Source of the DNA: Hymenobacter metallicola
Lineage (GTDB): Bacteria > Bacteroidota > Bacteroidia > Cytophagales > Hymenobacteraceae
Length of the DNA: 64,000 nucleotides
Direction: 5' to 3'
Assembly: GCF_004745645.1 (NCBI RefSeq)
Contig: NZ_SRMB01000006.1
Span: 171,996 to 235,995, forward strand
In this document: positions 1-9,500 of the stretch, one piece after another
Position numbering within the stretch: position 1 is the first letter of the stretch
Layout of the letters: every line of letters starts with the position of its first letter
Made by a program: the position numbers and the translations under genes
Notes under the pieces: generated by a model
Told to the model about the DNA's origin: nothing
The model's database searches: none
What the model saw: the letters and a program-made list of their open reading frames with translations, nothing else

Positions 1-245
1 GGTGGCAGGTAAGCACCGACGTTCGGCACCTGTGTACGCCATTGCCCAGCCCACTCATAGAGATGGCCGAAGGCGCGCCGGTGCAGATCTTGTAGTAAGA
101 AGGTAGATAGGTCGACTGGATACTCCAACTCCTCCAGCAAGTAGCGCTCGACGGTTGCTACGCCCAGCGCCTCCTGTTCGTTGAGTTCCTCCTTGTTGGT
201 AATGCCGAGCCGATTGTCTTCCGGCGCATCGGTATAATGTCCCAT
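1..245 (-). CDS. Fic/DOC-family protein, N-terminal part (runs off left edge)
   Basis: The first 81 codons of a leftward gene are present; the rest lies outside the window. The protein starts MGHYTDAPEDN and contains the helix LHRRAFGHLYEWAGQWR, which precedes the active-site loop in Fic/DOC proteins carried by mobile elements. Fic proteins usually transfer AMP or another nucleotide moiety to a target protein, and many are toxins of plasmid addiction modules. The catalytic HPFxxGNGR motif would fall beyond the edge, so activity cannot be judged. The ATG begins 2 nt after the final stop of the recombinase frame upstream, so the two genes were probably co-translated. Family assignment is fairly secure; the function is inferred. 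Confidence 0.75.
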   Translation of the reverse strand, partial: MGHYTDAPEDNRLGITNKEELNEQEALGVATVERYLLEELEYPVDLSTFLLQDLHRRAFGHLYEWAGQWRTQVPNVGAYLP

Positions 246-247
246 TC

Positions 248-943
248 CTATAACGTTACTGTTGCTGCTTTCGTAGCACGCTTTAGTAAGCGCTGCACGG
301 ACATGGGAAAGAACGCCTTTCCTCTTCTGGTTCGGTAGCCCGCCTCGTTGAGCTCATCGGCCATCTGCTGCAGGGTGTGGCCTTGCGCATGCAGCAGACT
401 TACCAACCGGGCGGCCTGGCGGTTTTACTGGTTATCGCGGGCGTTGGCCTGGCGCACGTGCCGACTTTTCTCAATGGCTGCTGGCGTCAGGTTGGCCGGC
501 GTCCCGAGCTGTGCCCCCCGGGCCTTCTTGGCGGCCAGTGCATCCTTCGTCCGTTTGGCGATGGTCTCGCGCTCGTGCTGGGCGATGACGGCGAAGAGCC
601 CGACGGTAAGCGTGTTCGCATCGGGCATGTCACAGCAGACAAACTCCACCCCCGAGTCACGCAGGGCGAAGATAAACCCCGCATTACGCGAGAGTCGGTC
701 GAGCTTGGCAATGAGCAGTACGGCGCCGTGTTGCCGGGCCGCGGCGATGGCGGCCGCCAGCTGCGGGCGTTGGTTCTTCTTCCCGCTCTCGACTTCGACA
801 AATTCGCCCACCACGTGGCCCGCACTTGTAACGAAACTCTGCACGGCGGCTTGCTGGGCTTCGAGGCCCAGACCAGAGGCCCCTTGCTTCTGGGTAGAGA
901 CGCGGTAGTAGGGGATGTACTTCTTAGTAGTCGACGACAGCAT
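248..943 (-). pseudogene. Serine recombinase (resolvase/invertase family) interrupted by an in-frame TAA
   Basis: The N-terminal 172 residues form a serine recombinase catalytic domain: YYRVSTQKQ with the nucleophilic serine, AKLDRLSRN, and FAVIAQHERETIAKRTK. Translation stops at a TAA (425-427), but the same frame stays open for another 58 codons to a TAG at 248-250. That extension reads NRQAARLVSLLHAQGHTLQQ and continues as the expected DNA-binding helix-turn-helix, ending MSVQRLLKRATK. A single nonsense change therefore removes the DNA-binding region. The start is the ATG at 943; a TTG codon sits directly before it. The Fic gene follows 2 nt after the final stop. The truncated product is unlikely to recombine DNA unless the stop is read through. 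Confidence 0.85.
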
Positions 944-985
944 CAAGGGGCGATTGGGAGGAAAGTTGGCGCAAGATAGCCGATA

Positions 986-1095
986 TAACGTTTATTAAAC
1001 GACCGTTTGTTAAAGGTTATACAGAAGATCTTTCGGTAACTTCTACCGATGTCCTCTTTAATAAGGACTGATAAAGTTTACTTATCAGTCCTTAT
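986..1095. repeat. Cluster of inverted repeats between the two recombinase genes
   Basis: Several palindromes sit between the divergent serine and tyrosine recombinase genes. The largest has perfect 14-bp arms at 1061-1074 and 1082-1095 around a 7-nt centre. Others are CGTTTA-T-TAAACG at 989-1001 and CGGTA-ACTTC-TACCG at 1034-1048. A run of paired half-sites next to a resolvase-type gene is the usual form of a res recombination site; a divergent promoter/operator region is the alternative. No T-run follows the large hairpin, so a terminator is less likely. Confidence 0.5.
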
Positions 1096-1153
1096 CTTGT
1101 AGACGAGAAAAGCCTCGGTTTTCGGCGGCTTACTCCTTTATTATATAGCTACC

Positions 1154-2113
1154 GTGATCAACCTGCCCGCCGCCCCGTCCGCACCAGCTCCGCAAGTGCC
1201 CGCGCACTTGGTGGAATCATCGCATCGATACGTCGAGTCCGGCCTGCGCGGAGCGGCTAACACGGTGCGCGCCTACGCCGGCGACTGGAAACGCTTCACG
1301 GCTTGGTGCACCTTGCACGAGCTGACGTCACTACCGGCGCCGGTCGAAGCATTGGTGGGATTTCTGGCGGAGCTGGCCGACGCGGGGAAAAAGTTTGCCA
1401 CCATTCAACGGCACGCGGCGGCCATTGCTAAGGCGCATGAGTTGGCTGGGCTGGACTCACCTACTGCCGACAAGAAAATAAAGGTGCTACTTAAAGGCAT
1501 TGCCCGCGAGAAAAAGACTAGGCAAAAGCAGGCGCCGGCGTTTTCCCTGGCTTCGTTCAAGCGCACGGTCAAAAGCATCGACGTGAGTACGTCCGCCGGG
1601 CTACGCAATCGGGCCTTGTTGCTGCTGGGTTTTACTGGGGCATTTCGCCGCTCAGAACTCGAAGCGCTTAATATCGAAGATTTGGCGTTCGATGACGAGG
1701 GCTTAGTGGTCACGCTACCGCAGAGCAAAACTAACCAAGAAGGTCAGGCTGAAGAGAAAGCCATTTTTTACTCTCCGGATCCGGCATTATGCCCCATCCG
1801 ATCCTTGCAAGCTTGGCTGCGGTTACTTAACCATGCTCAGGGGGCAGTGTTCGTATCACTGCGCAAAAACAATCAACTGACCGCTAGACGTATGACTACA
1901 AAATATATAAACCTGATTGTTCAGCAGTATTTGGGCACCCAGTACACGGCCCACTCGCTACGGGCCTCATTCGTTACGGTTTCCAAGCTCAATGGAGCAG
2001 ATGATGGTAAGGTGATGAACCAGACTAAGCATAAGACTTCAGCGATGATTCGGCGCTACACACGACTCGACAACGTTCGCTTACATAATGCAGCTAAAGA
2101 GCTAGGGCTATGA
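1154..2113 (+). CDS. Tyrosine recombinase / phage-type integrase
   Basis: This 319-residue protein has the two-domain layout of tyrosine recombinases, which cut and rejoin DNA through a covalent tyrosine intermediate. The N-terminal core-binding domain contains NTVRAYAGDWKRFTAWC. The catalytic domain shows the first arginine in GFTGAFRRSELEAL, the box HSLR, the second histidine in KHKTSAM and the nucleophilic tyrosine in MIRRYTR, so all key residues look intact. Length is normal for the family. The start is a GTG, as no suitable ATG precedes the conserved region. The AT-rich methylase/ATPase pair follows immediately, so this enzyme may have brought that cassette in; this is inference. The roughly 200 bp after it hold no gene. 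Confidence 0.9.
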   Translation: MINLPAAPSAPAPQVPAHLVESSHRYVESGLRGAANTVRAYAGDWKRFTAWCTLHELTSLPAPVEALVGFLAELADAGKKFATIQRHAAAIAKAHELAGLDSPTADKKIKVLLKGIAREKKTRQKQAPAFSLASFKRTVKSIDVSTSAGLRNRALLLLGFTGAFRRSELEALNIEDLAFDDEGLVVTLPQSKTNQEGQAEEKAIFYSPDPALCPIRSLQAWLRLLNHAQGAVFVSLRKNNQLTARRMTTKYINLIVQQYLGTQYTAHSLRASFVTVSKLNGADDGKVMNQTKHKTSAMIRRYTRLDNVRLHNAAKELGL

Positions 2114-2317
2114 CTCATAGTGATTCTTTGATTGAAAATAGCGCTGAGGTACTTACATTTGATGCTTGAGTCTTTGTTTATGAAATTGCAAATATTGATT
2201 TTATCAGTGATGCAATTGGGATAAACTCAACGCAAACTAGTCTCAATACCCATTGAACTCTGAATACAAGAAATTCTATACTGCTAACTAATTTTCGAAT
2301 GCAGTCTCTGAAATCTA

Positions 2318-4759
2318 ATGGCGGCAACACAGAAAGAAAATAGAGAGAGTAACACTTCTCAAATAGACACACATAAGCATAAAGTATTTACTAGGGATGA
2401 CTTTTCAAGGCTCCTTTTTAAATGTCACAATATCATAAGAAACAATGATAAATTGTCTCCGGAAGCTGCTTTTGATGAGATATCTAAAATACTGTTCATT
2501 AAAATAAGATATGAAAGAGAACAGAAGAGCAGTAATTCCATATTCTCAGAAGAGGAATTCTTAAATTTAAAAAAGAGTGACGAAAAAGTACGAGGAATCG
2601 ATGCTTTATCAAAGCCATTTTATCAATTTTTCTTTGATAGCACTAAACGTGCTTTTGAAAAAGATGAATTATTCGATCCCAATGATTCGCTTAAACTACG
2701 TGAGTCAACCTTTTTATTAATAATTAAAGAGTTAGAAAAATATAATTTATCAGAAACTTCTGATGATGTAAAAGGAATAGCGTTCGAAGAATTTTTAGGC
2801 CGCACTTTTCGTGGTGAGCTTGGGCAATTTTTTACACCACGCACGGTAGTAGACTATATTGTTGAAGTATTGGACCCCCAAGAGGGGGAATTGATATGTG
2901 ATCCTTGTTGTGGATCAGGAGGATTCCTGATTAAAGCATTTGAATATATTCGCACGAACATAGAAGCTGAAATAAAATCAGCAAAGACAGAGATTGATAG
3001 AGAAAGATCGAAAATAGAAAATAAATCATATTCAAAGGAGCTAAATAATTTAATAACATTTCTCGATACTGAAACTGATTTACAGAACACGAACGGAAGG
3101 CTTTACCAGCTTTCACATAATTGTATATTCGGTGTTGATGCGAACCCACGCATGGCTCGCACGGCGAAGATGAACATGATTATGCATGGAGATGGCCATG
3201 GAGGAGTACATCATCACGATGGATTACTTAATATCAATGGTATCTTCGAGGAAAGATTTGATGTTATTTTAACTAATCCACCTTTCGGTGCACGTATCGA
3301 TAAGAGCCTACGTGTGACTGCTAATGACATTCCTCAAGCAGATAAGGTAACTCATTATAAAGCACAATATGGTGACGACTATGAAAGGTTGGTAGTTCAG
3401 CCGCTACGCGGATATGCACAATTCGATAGCGGTTCAGATAAACCAAAAGGAAAGCCTATAGTAGACTTGTTCGAGTTGAGTAATATATCAAGTTCTACAG
3501 AAGTATTATTTCTAGAAAGATGCTTAAACTTATTAAAGCCGGGTGGTCGTATGGGTATAGTTTTACCAGAAGGTGTCCTAAATAACTCTAATTTAACTAG
3601 AGTCAGGGACTTCATTGAGAGCAAAGCTAAAATTTTGAATATAACTAGCCTTCCAAAAGAAGTCTTTATGGCTTCTGGAGCTACCGTCAAGGCTTCTGTA
3701 ATTTTCTTGAAGAAGTTTAGTGTCGACGAAAGAGTAGCATACCAAAAATTAGTGGACGAAAAGAATACAAATCCAAATATTAAGGATATAGATACTATTA
3801 GGAAAGCTATTAGAACCGAAACATCCTACACTGTGCCGTTAGTAGAAGTAAAGCACGCTGGTATCAGTAGCACTGGTTCAGCTACTGAAAATCAGCTACC
3901 AGCTATAGCAGCAGAATATGGGGAATACAGAATCAAAAATAGATTATGGCACGAGCCAGAACGTCCTTATTATATTATAGACTTCTCAGCCAAGCCAAAA
4001 ATATCGCGCGTTAAGAGCAATTTTTCTGACACATTAAACAAAAGCACGTTTGTAACACGACCAGATCATACTGATAATAACAGATCAGAGTACCTTATTC
4101 GTTCTAATAACAGCAATAATCGTTTACAATTTACTGAACTCAAAGACTTATTAAATTGGAGCGTCCGGTTTGCAATCGAGAATAAATTCAACTATAATGA
4201 TGCATATCCATTGCACCGTTTAGGTGACTTTTTACAACGCAATAAAAATGAGCTTATAATCATGGATGATATCGAATACAAACGTGTTAACATAAAAATC
4301 AATAATCGAGGCGTATATTTAAGAGACAAAAAGCTTGGCCGTGACATTGCCACAAAACGGCAATTTTATCTCAAAGCTGGTCAGTTTGTGCTTTCTAAAA
4401 TTGATGCAAGAAATGGCGCTCTAGGCATTGCACCTAGAGAGTTAGATGGTGCTGCTATCACAAACGACTTCTTAGCTTTTGACATCAACACAAGCCTGAT
4501 TAACCCCTACTTTTTATCACTCTTAACTGGCACTAAAGAATTTATACGTTTTTGTCAAAGCTGTAGCAGTGGTAGTACAAATCGTCAACGCCTAGACGAA
4601 AATTTGTTCTTAAATGTGGAAATCCCCTTGCCACCATTGTCAAAACAGGAAGATATGATAAAAGACCATCTGCGAGCTCAAGAATTGAGAGCTGAAGCTG
4701 AAAAGCTCGAAGCAAGAGCTTTAGCAAATTTTGAAACAGAAATTTTCAAAGCAAGATAA
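2318..4759 (+). CDS. N6-adenine DNA methyltransferase fused to a type I-like specificity (S) domain
   Basis: This 813-residue protein joins an HsdM-like methyltransferase to a half-specificity subunit. The SAM-binding motif DPCCGSGGFL lies near residues 195-204 after the typical QFFTPR element, and the catalytic NPPF is at 320-323, the N6-adenine MTase signature. From about residue 625 comes one target-recognition domain (YPLHRLGDFL to SSGSTNRQRL), followed by IPLPPLSKQE and the long terminal helix typical of HsdS. With one recognition domain it would have to dimerise to read a bipartite site. It would modify DNA and give specificity to a partner. No HsdR lies on this strand; the next gene, 26 nt downstream, encodes an ATPase-TOPRIM protein. 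Both genes are far more AT-rich than their surroundings, which points to recent transfer. Confidence 0.88.
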   Translation: MAATQKENRESNTSQIDTHKHKVFTRDDFSRLLFKCHNIIRNNDKLSPEAAFDEISKILFIKIRYEREQKSSNSIFSEEEFLNLKKSDEKVRGIDALSKPFYQFFFDSTKRAFEKDELFDPNDSLKLRESTFLLIIKELEKYNLSETSDDVKGIAFEEFLGRTFRGELGQFFTPRTVVDYIVEVLDPQEGELICDPCCGSGGFLIKAFEYIRTNIEAEIKSAKTEIDRERSKIENKSYSKELNNLITFLDTETDLQNTNGRLYQLSHNCIFGVDANPRMARTAKMNMIMHGDGHGGVHHHDGLLNINGIFEERFDVILTNPPFGARIDKSLRVTANDIPQADKVTHYKAQYGDDYERLVVQPLRGYAQFDSGSDKPKGKPIVDLFELSNISSSTEVLFLERCLNLLKPGGRMGIVLPEGVLNNSNLTRVRDFIESKAKILNITSLPKEVFMASGATVKASVIFLKKFSVDERVAYQKLVDEKNTNPNIKDIDTIRKAIRTETSYTVPLVEVKHAGISSTGSATENQLPAIAAEYGEYRIKNRLWHEPERPYYIIDFSAKPKISRVKSNFSDTLNKSTFVTRPDHTDNNRSEYLIRSNNSNNRLQFTELKDLLNWSVRFAIENKFNYNDAYPLHRLGDFLQRNKNELIIMDDIEYKRVNIKINNRGVYLRDKKLGRDIATKRQFYLKAGQFVLSKIDARNGALGIAPRELDGAAITNDFLAFDINTSLINPYFLSLLTGTKEFIRFCQSCSSGSTNRQRLDENLFLNVEIPLPPLSKQEDMIKDHLRAQELRAEAEKLEARALANFETEIFKAR

Positions 4760-4785
4760 ACCCGCAAACTCAAGATATTTGAAAC

Positions 4786-6468
4786 ATGAGACTTAATTTT
4801 TTTCACATAAAAGATAAATTTAAAAATTTAAATAATTTTAAACTAGACTTTTCTGGAAAGAAGGGTATTACGTTATTAATAGGCAACAACGGAAGCGGTA
4901 AAAGCAATATATTAGAAGCACTAACAAGTGTTTTTGCCGGGTTATATGACCCTAGGTATAATCCATCGTTTTCCTATGATCTTGAATATATACTTGCAGA
5001 TAAAAAGATTTTAATAAATTTTGATGGTCGGGTCTATAATGTAAAAGTAGACGAATCGGATGATGTAGTTAGTAAGCAGATACTTCCGAGCCAGGTTGTG
5101 TGCTCGTATAGCGGTGAGGAAAGCCGGCTCTGGGATAACTATTACGAACCTTTTTATAAGGAGTATATAGATTCATTAATCAGAGGCGCGTTTCCAACTT
5201 CTGAAATGGTATATATAAATAAGTATTATTGGAACGTAGCACTTCTTACTTTCCATCTATACAATTTGGATGATTTTACTGAATTAAGAGATTTTTGTCT
5301 TAATGTTTTAGGTATAAAGTCAATCGACGCCATCGAACTTCACTTCGATAACAATACGCTGTTAAGATGGAGAGATAACCCTGTTACGGAACTTGTAAAA
5401 CAACTTAACCCAAACAGAGAACAAATTGTCCGTTTTACATTAGAAGAGCTTAAATCCAAGGTTGAATACCTTGGCAGCGAGAGAACATTTTTTCGCTATA
5501 TAGCAGCCGCATTTCTACCTAAAGGGAATAAACTAATTAACAAGATAAATATCGAAATTAACAATGGATTACCAGCAACATCTCTAAGCGAAGGAGAAAA
5601 GAAATTAATTTTAATACAAGCTGTACTTGAAATAGTGAGTGATGAAAACTCATTAATATTATTAGATGAACCTGACTCTCATGTTCATATATCTAGGAAA
5701 GCATCGTTTCAGAAACTATTAGCTTCATATGAAAATAGAGAAAATGTAATAACCACTCATTCGCCAACTCTCACGCATTCATTTGACAAAGATCATATCG
5801 TCATGCTAACCAAAGATTCAGACAACAATGCTGTTGTTGAATCTAAAGAAAAACAAGAAGTAATACATTCACTAACCGACGGTATATGGTCATATCAGGA
5901 GCAAAATATATTTCTAAATTCCCGGAATGATATTCTGCTCATCGAAGGTAAATCAGATGAAACTTTCCTGAAAAAAGCCTTAGAAGTTTTAAAGTTATCC
6001 GACTCAAGATTCTCAGATCTTGAATTCGAATATTTGCCTTGTGGAGGCGCTGAAGGGGTGAAATTAATGACGAAGAAATTTACTCCTAAACCAGGCCAGC
6101 ATATTATCGCTCTATTCGATAGAGATCAATCAGGATGGTCTGCTGTGAATAAAATATTTGAACGAGAAAAACCAAACGTTTATAACACAAATAATTTCGG
6201 AGGTTATAGACAAAAGGGCTCAATCTGGGTAGCTATGTATCCTGTAAGGCCTACTTATAGAGGTGGGGACAATTTTAATATAGAGGATTATTTAAGTAAA
6301 AAGTTATTGAATAAATATATACTTCGTGCATTCAAAGGGCTTGACACCGTAGTAACAAAAGACAACATAAAAAAGTCTTTGGAAGCTGATTGCTCCACTT
6401 TCCCAAATGATGAGTTCAAGGACTTCAAACACGTCTTTAATATGATACTTAAAATAAAGGAGTCTTAA
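4786..6468 (+). CDS. OLD-like ATPase with C-terminal TOPRIM nuclease domain
   Basis: This 560-residue protein has an ABC/SMC-type ATPase followed by a TOPRIM domain, the architecture of OLD-family nucleases and of GajA from Gabija. Walker A is GNNGSGKS (33-40), the signature is SLSEGEKKL, Walker B is LILLDEPDSHV near residue 294, and the H-loop is TTHSPTL. The TOPRIM part carries the glutamate in ILLIEGKSDE (about 383-392), DxD in ALFDRDQSG (about 442-450) and a later NIEDYL. The residues expected for metal-dependent DNA cutting are therefore present. It is 26 nt behind the methylase-S gene and shares its AT-rich composition, so the two probably form one operon. I infer a restriction or anti-phage effector guided or licensed by the methylase; this pairing is not one I recognise as named. 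Confidence 0.88.
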   Translation: MRLNFFHIKDKFKNLNNFKLDFSGKKGITLLIGNNGSGKSNILEALTSVFAGLYDPRYNPSFSYDLEYILADKKILINFDGRVYNVKVDESDDVVSKQILPSQVVCSYSGEESRLWDNYYEPFYKEYIDSLIRGAFPTSEMVYINKYYWNVALLTFHLYNLDDFTELRDFCLNVLGIKSIDAIELHFDNNTLLRWRDNPVTELVKQLNPNREQIVRFTLEELKSKVEYLGSERTFFRYIAAAFLPKGNKLINKINIEINNGLPATSLSEGEKKLILIQAVLEIVSDENSLILLDEPDSHVHISRKASFQKLLASYENRENVITTHSPTLTHSFDKDHIVMLTKDSDNNAVVESKEKQEVIHSLTDGIWSYQEQNIFLNSRNDILLIEGKSDETFLKKALEVLKLSDSRFSDLEFEYLPCGGAEGVKLMTKKFTPKPGQHIIALFDRDQSGWSAVNKIFEREKPNVYNTNNFGGYRQKGSIWVAMYPVRPTYRGGDNFNIEDYLSKKLLNKYILRAFKGLDTVVTKDNIKKSLEADCSTFPNDEFKDFKHVFNMILKIKES

Positions 6469-6476
6469 TATTCGTC

Positions 6477-6515
6477 ATCTTAGTACCGACAATGAAGGGT
6501 TATCGGTACTAAGAT
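6477..6515. terminator. Bidirectional hairpin terminator between convergent genes
   Basis: Perfect 13-bp arms (6477-6489 and 6503-6515, ATCTTAGTACCGA and its complement) enclose a 13-nt loop exactly between the converging ATPase-TOPRIM gene and the helicase gene. The position fits a shared terminator, although no long T-run follows. Confidence 0.65.
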
Positions 6516-6578
6516 CGCTTTCACAATCTATGGTGTAGTGCTTAATCAGGTATAATATATCAAAGTATCTTACACCAA

Positions 6579-9500
6579 TCACGCGCTGCAGATAACCGTA
6601 AATGGCAGCTGGTACGTCTCCATCAAATACAACTCTGTTACTGCGAGTAAGTCTAACTGGTCTTCTGAAACCTGGGCTTTGGACAGACCAGGCTGCACAA
6701 TGTACACGGCCATTTCCACCGGCAGTACGCGAGCCCGTTTCTCGAGCTCCTTAAGCTTTGCTACCGTACCGATGTCGAAGCGGCTGGCCTTGCCTTGCTT
6801 CGCGCGGTTGCCCTCGCGCAGTTGCAAATGCTTAAATAACTGTACTGGATCGTGATACCAATGGACGCTCTTCTGGGCTTGCCCACAGACTTCATATAAA
6901 TCCTTGATACGGGCTCCTGGTGTTGTTTCCTGTGAAAACTTGCAGTGATAGAGTTCGATACGAATTTTGTCCAGCGTTGCCCGAATAGCGACTACGTCCG
7001 CAGCCTCATAGCTGTCGTCGTCATCGAAAATAACATCGTACCCCGCTTTTTTGAGCTCTTGAATGACGCGGTACTGAATGGTATTGCTGCTACGGGCGAG
7101 CCCTTGGGATTCGAGTTTCAGGTTGACGCCCGTCCAGTCCCAGTCCACGATCTTGTCCGTATCGTATGGCAAGTGATCCGGCTCTATTTTCAGCAGTGTG
7201 TTGTACTGAATCATGGATCGGTCGTGAAAAAAGAAGGTGGGCGGTTCTTTTTCTAACCAGTCCGTCAAGGAATACGATTTGCGGCCGGAGAGCACCGAAA
7301 CAGCACCTGATATCGGTTGGTAGCTGGCCCGTTTGTCGACAAACACCATTTCGTACACCGCCGAATGCCCGTCACTAAACAGTTCGAAACGGATCGGGTT
7401 ATAGTCGTCCAGTGTGAGCACGCGCAGTCCCACTTCGTATAGGGGAAAGCTGATCCCATTGATAGTAAATTCAACTGTGTGCTCTGGACGGGCCAGCACA
7501 CTGTCGGACCATTCCATGCCTAAGGGCACAGCTTCGGGCCGCTGTTCCAGGGGCTCAGACTTGACCAGATGCTTGAAAATTTCCTCGGCATTGATGGTCT
7601 CGTCGAGGATCTTCTCGCCGACTTCGTCGCACCATTCCACCCACTGCAACACCGTGCCGGCAGTGCGGTAAGCCCAAATTTTACCCTTAACCGAGCATCC
7701 TGCCGTTACTTGCTTGGCGTCGCGGTAGCCGTACCCGAACGTATTAGATTTGCCCTTTCCCGTCTGACTGGCCTGTGATAGCCCTTGGAAAACGTCCGAC
7801 CCCATGTGCATGGTAAAGCGCACGGCACCGCCGATGATGTGGCTTAGTCCTAAGTTTGTTAGGGCTAAGCGGGTGATGCCGTGTAGGATGCGGAACACGT
7901 CGTTGCCCCGCTTCATGACCACAGTGGGCCCGAATAAGGCCTTGGCCAGCTCCTCATGCATCGTCCCACGCACCGTGCTATTGATGTAAAGCAATCGTTG
8001 ATCCGCATTCCAATAAAGCAAATGCAGGTCCCACACGGTATCGCGTAGCTCCCGCGTCGTCCCCCATTCGACCGACTCGGACTGTTTAGTTACCACGGCC
8101 ACGACATTGCGCTGTGCATTGATGCTGGGTGGGTCGAGCCGCTGCTCCGGCTTGAACAATTCGTCCAATGCCTCCAGTCGCCACGCCTCGGCCGGAGTCG
8201 CATACACCACCGTGCTCATCTTCGGCGTGACGTTTTGCAGCGAGTAGAATTTGGGTAAGGGTTCAAATCCTCGAAAAAATTCCGATAAGTCTTCCTGGCG
8301 TCCGGTGGTGGCGCCGCTGAGTTGTCGTAGCAACACGTTCCAATCGGCGTCCTCGGCAAATAGCTCCCGAATCTCGGCCTGCACTTCCGCGTCGGCCAAG
8401 TTCACAATTACCATGGCGTCACCTAAGGTGCGCTTGAAACGCGTAAACCGCCCGGTAAACTGCAAGGTGATGGCCAGGCTTTTGTGCGGGTCGTGGATGG
8501 CAGCGATTTTGAGTTCGGGCAAATCGAAACCCTCTCCCAGCATGTTCACGCAGACTACGACTTTCGAGCGCCCGGTCCGCAAGTCGTTGATGCAGGCCTT
8601 CTTTGTTTTATCAGGTAAGTCACTGTGAATCAGTACCGGATTTAGCCCTGGGTAGGCTTCGTAATACTTAATCACCTGCTTGGCGCGCTCCACTTTGTTG
8701 GTCCGGGCCATGATCAGGTGCTCGTGGCCATCCGCCGCGTCTGCGGCCAATGTCTCCACCGCAATCTGGGCAATTGCCTGGTCTGCCGCTTCAGGGTTAA
8801 ACTCCCAGATGTGCTGAAAGCGAATCAGCTTGAAGTACTCTTCCTGTTGCGCCTTTGCTAACGGGTAATTGAAGATAATTTTCCCTTCGACGTGCTTGCG
8901 GTCGTTGCGGAAGGGGGTGGCGGTAAACTGCAAAATGCGCCGCACTGCAAACGCCTGCTTAACTTGTGTCCAGGTGGGGGCACTGATGTGGTGTGCCTCG
9001 TCGATGAATACGTGCGAGCAGTGGTCCACCATGCGCTGCAGCGCGGGCTCCGCGCAACGGTGCAGGATGTCCATGGTCGTGATCACCACGTTGCAGGGAA
9101 TGAACACCTCGTCGACCTGTTGCTCGATTTGCAGCGATTTGGTAAGCCGGGCCGTAACGGGGTAGAGTGACTCGGCGGCAAGAATACCCAGTTGGCGCAG
9201 TAGGCCCATGGAGACAAACTTGTGGCCGATTTGCGTACGCAACGCGTCGCTGGGTACAACCACTAGCAACCGCTCGCACCGTTGGTGTACAAAAGCGGTC
9301 AGCATGGTCTCGGTTTTGCCCGTTCCCGTCGGCATCACGATGGTGGCCGGCTCCTCGCTGGTCTTCCAGTGTGCTAAGGCCGCGTACAAGGCCCCTACCT
9401 GCGGGGAACGCAGCCCCGAGAGGATTTCCTGCGTTTCTTCATTTTCCTGCTCTTCCACAATGCTAACCCGACCGGTCCATGAGCGGCGCACGTGGCGGGC

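Noticed and set aside
425..427. In-frame stop considered as programmed recoding
   Set aside because: The codon is TAA, not TGA, and no structured element or conserved context is seen; a nonsense mutation is simpler.
377..979. 200-codon rightward frame at the left end
   Set aside because: It is antisense to the serine recombinase, which carries clear catalytic motifs.
1061..1095. 14-bp inverted repeat considered as a rho-independent terminator
   Set aside because: There is no T-run on either side, and it lies upstream of both divergent recombinase genes, so nothing needs to end there.
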